Assembly (NCBI GenBank): GCA_031549325.1
Contig: JAVBQA010000037.1
Coordinates: 24,460-88,459, forward strand
Reading direction: 5' to 3'
Origin: JAJDGF01 sp031549325
GTDB lineage: Bacteria > Bacillota > Clostridia > Christensenellales > Aristaeellaceae
DNA: 64,000 nucleotides
Part shown: positions 7,835 to 15,199 of the stretch, piece after piece
Numbering within the stretch: the stretch's first letter is position 1
Layout: every line of letters begins with the position of its first letter
Program-made: the position numbers and the translations under genes
Notes under the pieces: generated by a model
Databases searched by the model: none
Seen by the model: only the letters and a program-made list of their open reading frames with translations
Told to the model about the DNA's origin: nothing

Positions 7835-9130
7835 GTGCTCGAATTCGAAGTAGAAAACAACAGCTTTGCGTCCATTAAAGTCGTGGGCGTCGGCGGTGCC
7901 GGCACCAACGCGGTCAACCGCATGGTGGAGGCGAGTCTGCGCGGCGTGGAGTTCATCGCGGTGAACACCGACAAGCAGGCGCTTGCGCTGTCCAAGGCGC
8001 CCACCAAGATCCAGATTGGCGAGAAAGCCACCAAGGGCCTGGGCGCGGGCGCCAAGCCGCAGCTCGGTCAGCAGGCCGCTGAGGAGAGCCGCGAGGAGAT
8101 CTCCTCGGCGCTGCGCGGCGCTGACCTGGTGTTCGTCACCTGCGGCATGGGCGGCGGCACCGGCACTGGCGCGGCCCCCGTCATCGCTGAAATCGCCCGC
8201 ACCCAGGGCATCCTGACCATTGGCGTGGTCAGCAAGCCCTTCATGTTTGAGGGCCGCCAGCGCATGAAGAACGCCGAGACGGGCATTGACCAGCTCAAGC
8301 TGAATGTGGACACGCTGGTGGTCGTCCCGAACGACCGTCTGCTGCAGGTGGTCACCAAGGGCACCAGCATGACCGATGCCTTCAAGATTGCTGACGACAC
8401 GCTGCGCCAGGGCATCCAGGGCATCTCCGACCTGATCGCCGTCCCGAGCCTCATCAACCTGGACTTTGCCGACGTGCGCTCCGTCATGGAGTCCCGCGGG
8501 CTGGCGCACATGGGCATTGGCGTTGGCAAGGGTGAAAACCGCATGGTGGACGCCGCCAAACAGGCCATCTCAAGCCCCATGCTCGAGACTTCGATCGACG
8601 GCGCCAAGGCCGTGCTCATCAACATTACCGGCGGGCCGGACACGTCGATCGTAGAGATCAACGAGGCCGCTCAGCTGATTACCCAGGCCGCTGATCCCGA
8701 GGCCAACATCATCTTCGGCGCGGGCATTGATGAGTCTCTCAGCAACGAGGTGCACATCACCGTCATCGCCACCGGCTTTGGCAAGGAAGTGTTCCCGGGG
8801 CCCGGTCAGGTTCGCCTGCGCCACGAGGAGGGCTTCACCGCGCAGCCCGCCGCGCAGCCGGCTGCGCACGTACAGCAACCCAGCCTGGCCCAGCGCTACG
8901 CCGAGACCCCCGAGGTCATGCCCATCTTCGGCGACCGTCGCCCCGAGCGCCGCGAGCGCACCTACCTTGATGACCTGGACGCAAGCCCCGAAGATCCTTA
9001 CAATCGGCCGGTGCCCCAGCCGCTGCCCCGCGAGGATCGCGTCTATCAGGACAACTCCTTCGAGGAGAACCGCAGCCAGCAGCATCGCAGCTTCTCGCCC
9101 GATGTGCCCAATTTCTTGAAGCGCAAGTAG
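7835..9130 (+). CDS. ftsZ: FtsZ, tubulin-like division GTPase
   Basis: Forms the Z-ring. The 431-residue protein has the nucleotide-binding VVGVGGAGTNAVN at the N-terminus, the tubulin signature GGGTGTGAAP (near residue 107) and NVDTLVVVPND. A Pro/Gln/Glu-rich linker from about residue 320 leads to the conserved C-terminal peptide DVPNFLKRK, which binds FtsA and SepF. The start is GTG with AGGAGG 9 bases upstream. A strong terminator follows, so it closes the division transcription unit. Confidence 0.98.
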   Translation: MLEFEVENNSFASIKVVGVGGAGTNAVNRMVEASLRGVEFIAVNTDKQALALSKAPTKIQIGEKATKGLGAGAKPQLGQQAAEESREEISSALRGADLVFVTCGMGGGTGTGAAPVIAEIARTQGILTIGVVSKPFMFEGRQRMKNAETGIDQLKLNVDTLVVVPNDRLLQVVTKGTSMTDAFKIADDTLRQGIQGISDLIAVPSLINLDFADVRSVMESRGLAHMGIGVGKGENRMVDAAKQAISSPMLETSIDGAKAVLINITGGPDTSIVEINEAAQLITQAADPEANIIFGAGIDESLSNEVHITVIATGFGKEVFPGPGQVRLRHEEGFTAQPAAQPAAHVQQPSLAQRYAETPEVMPIFGDRRPERRERTYLDDLDASPEDPYNRPVPQPLPREDRVYQDNSFEENRSQQHRSFSPDVPNFLKRK

Positions 9131-9146
9131 GATTAACGAATGATAA

Positions 9147-9174
9147 ACAGCCCGCCGGACGGCGGGCTGTTTTT
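9147..9174 (+). terminator. Intrinsic terminator after ftsZ
   Basis: ACAGCCCGCC and GGCGGGCTGT pair over 10 bp around a GGAC loop, followed by a run of T. A textbook intrinsic terminator 16 bases after the ftsZ stop. Confidence 0.92.
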
Positions 9175-9715
9175 GTGTTGACGGGGACATTACCCGCAGC
9201 GGCCGCTGTCTGCCAGATCATCGCGCGGTTAGGTCCGCGATCCAGAGATTCATGCTCGGCAGGGGGCCATCGCCCCAAGCGGGCTTTCTGCGCACGAAAT
9301 CCTGCACGGAGCGTGCGGGTTCGCAGACGCCAACACAGTTTATATGCCTCATCCTCGCGTCATATATGCAAACTAAGCGTAATTCATTCGACATAAAGTG
9401 GTCATATCGCGTGAATCCGCACTCGAGCCTGCCGATGGGTTGGGATCAAAATGTGGCGGTTTTGCAGGGCGATGCTCCAAACTCTCATTCGACAGCGATC
9501 ATGGGGGCGCGATGTAAACCCAAGGTTTCGCTGGCCGTTTCTGCCGGGAACGGAGGCGCGGAAGGAGGCGTGAAGCGGTCGAATGCAGGAATGAAGCGCA
9601 AGAACCGAGGCCAGGAAGCGACAACGCTGTCGAACGAAACCCTTTTTTCACGGCGTAAAGCTGCCTTTTTCGCGCAGGTCAAGCCCTATAATCGACGCAT
9701 GGGTGGTGGTCATGC
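9175..9715 (+). promoter_or_regulatory. Long spoIIGA upstream region with Spo0A-box matches
   Basis: About 540 bases without a convincing gene. Four matches to the Spo0A box (TGNCGAA) were found: TTCGACA at 9387-9393 and at 9488-9494 (minus-strand boxes), GGTCGAA at 9577-9583 (one mismatch) and TGTCGAA at 9628-9634. A TATAAT at 9687-9692 lies just before the gene, without a well-placed -35. In Bacillus subtilis, spoIIG is a Spo0A-activated promoter of just this design, so this is probably the sporulation-entry switch for spoIIGA-sigE. The open frame across 9252-9746 lacks a ribosome site and resembles no family. Confidence 0.6.
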
Positions 9716-10570
9716 ATGCCGGTCAGCCTGGAAATGTATATACTGATCAATTTGTGCATGAATTTCATCACAATCGGCGCCATCGCAAGGGCGAGAGGGC
9801 GGGTGCGCTGGAGGGCTGTGGCGTTTGCGAGCGTGTATGGCGCGTTGTACGCGGTGCTGATGCAGACGCCCGCATTCCAGTTGCTCAGGGCTTGGCCGCT
9901 GCGGCTGCTGCTCGGACTAGCGATGGTCATGAGCGCGCTGGAGGTGGACGGCCCGAAGGATCTCGGGTCCGCATGGCTGCTGATGATGGGTGCAACGCTG
10001 CTGATGGGCGGCGTGCAGCTGCTGCTGAACCGTATGCTGTCCGGACCGTCGGCGATCGCGACGCTGGCGGCGGCAGGGTGCGGGGGGGCGCTGCTGCTCG
10101 TGATCCTGAACGCGCGCGCCGAGCGCCTGAACCGGCTGGATGCGCAGCTGATGTTGCGCATGGGGGACAGCCAGGTTCGTCTGACGGCGCTGATCGACAC
10201 CGGCAACCGGCTGCACGAACCGTTGTCGGGGCTGCCGGTGTTGATCGTCACCGAGAAGCGGCTGAAAAAGCTGCTGCCACCCGGATTTGATGCCATCGAG
10301 GCGGCGGAAAGAGTTCCGCTGGGCTTCCGCTTGGTGGGCTACGGCGCGCTGGGCGGCGGCGGCAAGATGGCGGTGTTCCGGCCGGATGAACTGCTTGTCT
10401 CGTATGGGGACGGCTGGATGCTGGCGCCCGACGTTTGGGTGGGTGTCTATCCCGGCGAGATGCCGGGCAAGGTTCATGCGCTGGCGCCCGGCGTGATCGG
10501 CTGTATCCAGCCGACGAAGCGGCGCATCGAGAGGGTGGGTATTTCGCAAATGAGGGGGAAGGGCCAATGA
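9716..10570 (+). CDS. spoIIGA: SpoIIGA, pro-sigma-E processing peptidase
   Basis: Membrane-embedded aspartic protease that removes the pro-sequence of sigma-E in the mother cell after a forespore signal. The N-terminal half is hydrophobic, with about five transmembrane segments (residues 1-135). The C-terminal half is the protease domain with ALIDTGNRL near residue 160, the D-T-G catalytic motif of this family. The 284-residue length is normal. Its stop overlaps the sigE start (ATGA), the usual arrangement. An alternative ATG lies 4 bases upstream in another frame. Confidence 0.93.
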   Translation: MPVSLEMYILINLCMNFITIGAIARARGRVRWRAVAFASVYGALYAVLMQTPAFQLLRAWPLRLLLGLAMVMSALEVDGPKDLGSAWLLMMGATLLMGGVQLLLNRMLSGPSAIATLAAAGCGGALLLVILNARAERLNRLDAQLMLRMGDSQVRLTALIDTGNRLHEPLSGLPVLIVTEKRLKKLLPPGFDAIEAAERVPLGFRLVGYGALGGGGKMAVFRPDELLVSYGDGWMLAPDVWVGVYPGEMPGKVHALAPGVIGCIQPTKRRIERVGISQMRGKGQ

Positions 10571-11283
10571 TGAATCCCGCACAGCAAGCGGTTCGGCAGA
10601 CAGTATTTGGGTTGATCGTTCGGATGCGGCACGGCAACGTGTGCTATATTGGCGGGTGCGACATGCTGCCCGCTCCACTGAAGTCAGATGAAGAGTACCA
10701 AATGCTGGTCAGCATGAATGAAGGCAACACGGACGCGCGGGCAACGCTGATTGAGCACAATTTGCGGCTGGTGGTCTACATCGCTCGCAAGTTCGAAAAC
10801 ACCGGCATTGGCATCGAAGACCTGATCTCCATCGGCACCATTGGCCTGATCAAGGCCGTGAACTCTTTCAACATCGAGAAGAAGATCAAGCTGGCCACGT
10901 ACGCGTCGCGCTGCATTGAGAACGAGATCCTGATGGTGCTCAGGCGAACCAACCGCTTGCGGCTCGAGGTGAGCTTTGACGAGCCGCTGAACACCGACTG
11001 GGACGGCAATGAACTGCTGCTGTCCGACATCATGGGCACCGATTCCGACCTCGTGTCCCGCGACCTGGACGCCGACGTCGAGCGACAGATGCTCTACGGC
11101 GCGATTCGGCGGCTGGGCACGCGGGAGAAGCGCATCGTGAACCTGCGCTACGGACTGCAGGACGGCTCCGAGCACACCCAGAAGGAGGTCGCCGACATGA
11201 TGGGCATCTCCCAGAGCTACATTTCCCGGCTCGAGAAGCGCATCATCAAGCAGCTCCAAACCGACCTGCTGAAGATGGCGTAG
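10567..11283 (+). CDS. sigE: Sigma-E, mother-cell sporulation sigma factor
   Basis: RNA polymerase sigma-70 family factor active in the mother cell. The 238-residue protein has an N-terminal pro-sequence of roughly 25-30 residues, then region 2 (NLRLVVYIARKF, EDLISIGTIGLIKAV, ATYASRCIENEILMVLR) and region 4 (EKRIVNLRYGL, QKEVADMMGISQSYISRLE helix-turn-helix). RCIENEILM is typical of SigE/SigK. The start overlaps the spoIIGA stop and has GAGGGGAAGG upstream. A terminator follows 87 bases after the stop, so spoIIGA-sigE forms one unit. Confidence 0.96.
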   Translation: MMNPAQQAVRQTVFGLIVRMRHGNVCYIGGCDMLPAPLKSDEEYQMLVSMNEGNTDARATLIEHNLRLVVYIARKFENTGIGIEDLISIGTIGLIKAVNSFNIEKKIKLATYASRCIENEILMVLRRTNRLRLEVSFDEPLNTDWDGNELLLSDIMGTDSDLVSRDLDADVERQMLYGAIRRLGTREKRIVNLRYGLQDGSEHTQKEVADMMGISQSYISRLEKRIIKQLQTDLLKMA

Positions 11284-11369
11284 CGTATGTGGCGACGCGC
11301 CGCCCTATGCGCCGCATGGCGAGGCTGATTCACTTTGAAGAAAGCAGCCAGTTCGAGGCGTGCGGCACC

Positions 11370-11404
11370 GACTGCCGCCCAATTTGGGGCGGCAGTCTTC
11401 CTTT
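11370..11404 (+). terminator. Intrinsic terminator after sigE
   Basis: GACTGCCGCCC pairs with GGGCGGCAGTC over 11 bp with a 6-base loop, followed by TTCCTTTT. Confidence 0.85.
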
Positions 11405-11453
11405 TGGGAGCGGCGCGCCCCATTGTTTAACAAGCCGGTTTCATCCCGCTCGC

Positions 11454-11483
11454 GCATAGGCTCGGCGCTCCACGGCAATACTT
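11454..11483 (+). promoter_or_regulatory. Sigma-F-type promoter of sigG
   Basis: GCATA (11454-11458), 15 bases, then GGCAATACTT (11474-11483). This fits the sigma-F/sigma-G consensus GYATA...GGNRAYAMTW at every position. It sits 20-50 bases before the sigG start, where forespore-specific transcription of sigG by sigma-F is expected. Confidence 0.8.
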
Positions 11484-11506
11484 TTCGTGCTGTGGAGGTG
11501 GCGCGA

Positions 11507-12280
11507 TTGGCGATCAACAAGGTGGAAATCTGCGGCGTGAACACGCAAACGCTGCCCGTCCTATCCCATGAGACCATGCGCGAGCTGCTCAAGAGGGCGC
11601 GCGACGGCGACAAGGAAGCCCGTTCCGAGCTGATCCAGGGAAACCTCCGGTTGGTGCTTTCGGTGATCCAGCGGTTTCATAACCGCGGCGAGAATGTGGA
11701 CGACCTGTTTCAGATCGGGTGCATCGGGCTGATCAAAGGCATCGACAACTTCGACATCACAATGGGCGTCCGATTGTCAACGTACTGCGTACCGATGATC
11801 ATCGGGGAGATACGAAGGTATCTGCGCGACAACAACCCGATCCGGGTGTCCAGATCGCTCCGGGACACGGCCTACAAGGCGCTTCAGGCGCGGGACAAGC
11901 TGACCTACACCCAGGGGCGCGACCCGTCCGTTCGGGAAATCGCCCGCGAGATGGACGCAAGGGAAGAGGATGTGGTGTTTGCGCTGGAGGCGATTCAGGA
12001 TCCGGTGTCGCTGCACGAGCCTGTCTATCAGGACGGGGGCGACGCGATCTACGTGCTGGATCAGGTGAAGGACGACCGGGTGAACGAGAACGATTGGGTG
12101 CGGGACCTGTCAATCCGGCAGGCCATGCAGAGGCTGGGCGAGCGCGAGCGCAACATCGTGCGCCAGCGGTTTTTCAATGGCAAGACCCAGATGGAGGTCG
12201 CCGACGAGATCGGAATCAGCCAGGCGCAGGTGTCCAGATTGGAGAAGGCGGCGCTTACGCAGATGAAGAGGTATATCTGA
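11507..12280 (+). CDS. sigG: Sigma-G, late forespore sigma factor
   Basis: Sigma-70 family factor for late forespore genes. The N-terminus NKVEICGVNTQTLPVL is the SigG-specific gin-binding type leader. It is followed by region 2 (NLRLVLSVIQRF, DDLFQIGCIGLIKGIDNFD), region 3 (NPIRVSRSLRD) and region 4 (KTQMEVADEIGISQAQVSRL). I chose the TTG at 11507: GGAGG lies 8 bases upstream and the protein then begins LAINKVEICG, giving 257 residues as in other SigG proteins. It has its own sigma-F-type promoter. Confidence 0.96.
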   Translation: MAINKVEICGVNTQTLPVLSHETMRELLKRARDGDKEARSELIQGNLRLVLSVIQRFHNRGENVDDLFQIGCIGLIKGIDNFDITMGVRLSTYCVPMIIGEIRRYLRDNNPIRVSRSLRDTAYKALQARDKLTYTQGRDPSVREIAREMDAREEDVVFALEAIQDPVSLHEPVYQDGGDAIYVLDQVKDDRVNENDWVRDLSIRQAMQRLGERERNIVRQRFFNGKTQMEVADEIGISQAQVSRLEKAALTQMKRYI

Positions 12281-12295
12281 ACATGGCGGACGCGC

Positions 12296-12318
12296 ATCGC
12301 GCGTCCGCTGTTTGGTGG
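12296..12318 (+). terminator. Triloop hairpin after sigG
   Basis: Arms GCGGACGCGC and GCGCGTCCGC pair perfectly over 10 bp with loop ATC, 16 bases after the sigG stop. The following TGTTTGG is only weakly T-rich. Its design resembles several other hairpins in this window. Confidence 0.6.
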
Positions 12319-12521
12319 CGGCGTTGCGATGGAATGCCTTTAGTCTGTGTTCGCGCGAATCCGCCCCAAAGGCCGTTGTCCGGTTGCCAGATCGGAAGCA
12401 AGGGGCAAAGGCTTTTGCGGGGCGCGCGGGCGGAGCCTCGCATCTCCCTTGGGTGCCGAGCCCGCGCGGGCCCGCAACCCGGGCAACCCCTCCACATAGA
12501 ATAGGGTGGGGAGGGAGAAGT

Positions 12522-12767
12522 ATGAGTTTTTCGGAGCTGAAGTGCCGCGATGTCATCAACATCTGCGACGGTAAAAAACTGGGCAAGCCGATCGACCTGA
12601 TCTTCACCGAGCGCGCGCAGGTGGAGGCGCTGGTGGTGCCCGCGCCGGGCAGCTTCATGAACTTCGTGCGCGCCGACCGGGAGGGTTACGTGATCCCCTG
12701 GAGCCGCATCCGGCGGATCGGCGACGACGTGATCTTGGTGGAGCTGGAGCCGGATTTCTTTACATAA
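12522..12767 (+). CDS. YlmC/YmxH-family PRC-barrel protein
   Basis: An 81-residue single-domain protein resembling the YlmC/YmxH sporulation family found next to sigG in many Clostridia and Bacilli. It starts MSFSELKCRDVINICDGKKLG and continues with the beta-barrel pattern KPIDLIFTE...VIPWSRIRRIGDDVILVEL. The molecular role is not established. A GGGGAGGGAG ribosome site lies 5 bases before the ATG. The roughly 240 bases between sigG and this gene hold a triloop hairpin and GC-rich sequence but no gene I can support. Confidence 0.85.
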   Translation: MSFSELKCRDVINICDGKKLGKPIDLIFTERAQVEALVVPAPGSFMNFVRADREGYVIPWSRIRRIGDDVILVELEPDFFT

Positions 12768-12804
12768 TGGGTTTTCGCTTCCGATGCGCAAAGATCTGAA
12801 GGGC

Positions 12805-12823
12805 GGGCGACGAAGAGTCGCCC
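12805..12823 (+). terminator. Hairpin after the YlmC-like gene
   Basis: GGGCGAC pairs with GTCGCCC around loop GAAGA, with further partial pairing outward (GGGCGG...CCGCCC). No strong T-tract follows. Probably a terminator-like structure for the plus-strand unit. Confidence 0.45.
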
Positions 12824-12945
12824 CTGCCGCCCGTGAGCTGCACAGGTGACGATTGGGGGGCTGTCGGCCGCCCGTTTTGTTTTGGTATCCGGCGCGGGCA
12901 GGCAAATCCGCGGCGCGGGCATAAACAAGCGCCCAAAAGTGTTTC

Positions 12946-13017
12946 GGGGCGCCGCATGCACGGGCGCCCCGGGAGCGTTCGTTTCTTTCTATGCGGGCGA
13001 TCGGGTTCATGAACCCG
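12946..13017 (-). terminator. Two hairpins downstream of the VanY-like gene
   Basis: CGGGTT-CATG-AACCCG at 13002-13017 and GGGGCGCC/GGCGCCCC at 12946-12970 (9-base loop) lie downstream of the minus-strand gene that stops at 13044. The second is followed on the minus strand by GAAACACTTTT. They likely end that transcript. The gap 12768-13043 contains nothing else I can support. Confidence 0.4.
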
Positions 13018-13043
13018 CGGTCACCGTGCGCCCCAGGGCCACG

Positions 13044-13691
13044 TCAGGAGGCGTCCGCCGGGGCGGTGTAAGCACCTAGGTATTCTTCCAGCGTCTGCTC
13101 CGACGCCTTCAGCGCCTGGGCGACCTCGGCGCCCACGTAGCGGTAATGCCAGGGCTCGTATTTAATGCCGGTGACGGTTCGCTTGCCCTTGGGATAGCGG
13201 ATGATGAAGCCGAAGTCCCAGCAATGCTCCTGAAGCCATGTGAACTGGGCGGTTTTCTCGAAGTCCTCGCTGCCGTAGGCCACCACGTCGAAAGCCAGTC
13301 CGGATTCGTGCTCGCTGGTGCCGGGCTTGGCAGCGATGCCCTTGGGAGACTCGTCGTAGATCCGCTTCTGCTTTTTCCGCGAGCGGTAGCCGCTGGTGAT
13401 GATGAAGCCATCCACGCCGTCCTCATTCGCCGCCTTGAACATTTCATTCATGGCTTCGAACACCTGGCGTTCGACTTTGATGTCGCTCTCGGCCAGCTGG
13501 AAAGACCGGTCCTTTTGCTCGTAGAGGTTCACCAGATCCGCGGGTTTGTAGTCCTTGGGCAGCGGATGGTCGGCGTTCACGAGCAGCGGGGCCGGGGCGG
13601 TTGCCTCAGGGGCCAAGGTCTCTATCGGTTCGGCCAGCGAGCAGGCGCTCAGGGTGGCCAGCAGCAAAAGGATCGCAATCAGTTTTTTCAT
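13044..13691 (-). CDS. VanY-type D-alanyl-D-alanine carboxypeptidase lipoprotein
   Basis: Zn-dependent peptidase of the VanY/DacY group that trims terminal D-Ala from stem peptides outside the membrane. The 215-residue precursor has a lipoprotein signal (MKKLIAILLLLATLSAC, lipobox LSAC, Cys17) and a Pro/Ala-rich linker. The catalytic domain contains SGYRS, SEHESGLAFDV (the SxHxxGxAxD Zn site, near residue 125) and EPWHYRYVG (second His). GGAGGACATG precedes the start. It faces the plus-strand genes on both sides and appears to be a single-gene unit. Confidence 0.92.
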   Translation of the reverse strand: MKKLIAILLLLATLSACSLAEPIETLAPEATAPAPLLVNADHPLPKDYKPADLVNLYEQKDRSFQLAESDIKVERQVFEAMNEMFKAANEDGVDGFIITSGYRSRKKQKRIYDESPKGIAAKPGTSEHESGLAFDVVAYGSEDFEKTAQFTWLQEHCWDFGFIIRYPKGKRTVTGIKYEPWHYRYVGAEVAQALKASEQTLEEYLGAYTAPADAS

Positions 13692-13879
13692 CGGGGGGCA
13701 TGTCCTCCTTTGGTTAATGGAACCATTCTATCAGGCGTTTCTTACGCTTGCCTACACACAATTCTTATGTTTTTCTTATCCTTTGGCGTGCTTTGCCACG
13801 GTTTTGTGGCACACAATGACCAAAAGCGCTTAAAATAGGCGCAAATTTAACTATGTTAAGAAATAATCGGCCGGGGGAC

Positions 13880-13908
13880 TAGACGAACGCTTAATAATTG
13901 TGTATAAT
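13880..13908 (+). promoter_or_regulatory. Sigma-A promoter of nrdR
   Basis: TAGACG and TATAAT are 17 bases apart, in an AT-rich stretch 33 bases before the nrdR start. The rest of the gap 13692-13940 is AT-rich and holds the divergent leader of the VanY-like gene. Confidence 0.6.
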
Positions 13909-13940
13909 TGTAAAAGTAGAAATGTGGAGGTCTCTCGGGG

Positions 13941-14405
13941 ATGAAATGTGTTTACTGCAACTGCACGGACAGCCGCGTGATTGACTCGCGCCAGACCGAC
14001 GATGGTGCGGCCATCCGCCGCCGCCGCGAGTGCGAGGGCTGCGGGCGGCGCTTCACCACCTATGAGAAGATCGACACAGTTCCGCTAATGGTCATCAAAA
14101 GAGACAAAAGGCGCCAGCCCTTTGATTCAAGCAAGCTTCGCGCGGGCATAATCAAAGCATGCGAGAAGCGCCCGGTGCCGCTGTCGGCCATCGACGAGAT
14201 GATCAGGGACATCGAAATGAAGGCCTACAACACCTATGACCAGGAGATCACGTCTGTGGCCTTGGGCGAGCTGGTGATGGAGGGCATCAAGAGGCTGGAT
14301 GAGGTTGCCTATGTGCGCTTCGCCTCGGTGTACCGCCAGTTCACCGACATTCAGACTTTCCGCGACGAGCTGAACAAGCTGCTGTCCGCCACGGAACGCG
14401 ATTGA
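13941..14405 (+). CDS. nrdR: NrdR, ribonucleotide reductase repressor
   Basis: ATP/dATP-sensing repressor of ribonucleotide reductase operons. The 154-residue protein has an N-terminal zinc ribbon (MKCVYCNC, with the second pair in CEGCGRRF) and then an ATP-cone domain (VIKRDKRRQPFDSSKLRAGI, ending EVAYVRFASVYRQF). Length and order match the family exactly. GGAGG lies before the ATG. No nrd genes or NrdR boxes are visible in the window. Confidence 0.97.
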   Translation: MKCVYCNCTDSRVIDSRQTDDGAAIRRRRECEGCGRRFTTYEKIDTVPLMVIKRDKRRQPFDSSKLRAGIIKACEKRPVPLSAIDEMIRDIEMKAYNTYDQEITSVALGELVMEGIKRLDEVAYVRFASVYRQFTDIQTFRDELNKLLSATERD

Positions 14406-14497
14406 ACACGAGAAACGCCTGCTGAGGCGAGCCCGTTTGGGCGATCTCGGTTTGATATAGGCATTATGCCACTACACATTGTAAAGGAGAGACGCAC

Positions 14498-15199
14498 ATG
14501 GCAAATGAACTCATTCTGGCCGTTGATGACGAGGCCCATATCTTAGAGTTGTTGTCGTTCAACCTGGAGGCGTCTGGTTATCGCGTGGTGACGGCGGCCA
14601 CGGGTGAGGACGCGCTGGTGGTGTGCGCGCATGAACGCCCCGCGATGGTGTTGCTGGACATCATGCTCCCCGGCATTGACGGCATGGAGGTGTGCCGCCG
14701 CCTGAAGGGAGCGCCGACCACCGCTGATATTCCGATCATCATGCTTACCGCCAAGGGCGATGAGGTGGACAAGATTCTGGGCTTGGAACTGGGCGCCGAC
14801 GACTACATCACCAAGCCGTTTTCTGTGCGCGAGCTGATCGCCCGCGTGAAGGCGCTGCTCCGCAGAGCCGCCCCGCAGAACGAGGAAGAGGGTATCCTGC
14901 ACGTCGGCGGGCTGACCATCGATGTGGGGAACTACGAGGCGTTCCGGAACGGTGAGAAGCTGTCCCTGACGCTGAAGGAATTCGAGCTGCTGAAGCTGCT
15001 GGTCATCTCCAGAGGCAAGGTGCTCACGCGCGACTTCCTGCTCGACCGCATCTGGGGCTATGAGTTCTACGGCGAGACGCGCACCGTCGACGTGCACATC
15101 CGCCACATTCGCCAGAAGCTGGGCGACGACGCCCATTACATCGAAACCATCCGCGGCGTGGGCTACAAGTTCAACGACCGCCAGGAGAACCGCCTATGA
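14498..15199 (+). CDS. PhoB/WalR-type response regulator
   Basis: OmpR-family transcription factor of 233 residues. The receiver domain (residues 4-118) carries the acidic pair DDE, phospho-acceptor Asp54 in LLDIMLPG, and KPFS. The winged-helix DNA-binding domain (residues 135-228) includes LTLKEFELLKLL and TVDVHIRHIRQKLGDD. AAAGGAGAG lies before the ATG. The stop overlaps the kinase start (ATGA). The pair resembles PhoB/PhoR, but no pst or pho genes are nearby, so the signal is not known. Confidence 0.93.
   Translation: MANELILAVDDEAHILELLSFNLEASGYRVVTAATGEDALVVCAHERPAMVLLDIMLPGIDGMEVCRRLKGAPTTADIPIIMLTAKGDEVDKILGLELGADDYITKPFSVRELIARVKALLRRAAPQNEEEGILHVGGLTIDVGNYEAFRNGEKLSLTLKEFELLKLLVISRGKVLTRDFLLDRIWGYEFYGETRTVDVHIRHIRQKLGDDAHYIETIRGVGYKFNDRQENRL

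Noticed and set aside
9252..9746. A 164-codon frame in the spoIIGA upstream region
   Set aside because: No ribosome site, composition unlike a protein, and it runs through the promoter and Spo0A-box sites into spoIIGA.
12478..12503. Sigma-K-like pattern AC...CATAGAATA before the YlmC-like gene
   Set aside because: The predicted start would fall inside the ribosome site, leaving no leader, so the match is probably chance.
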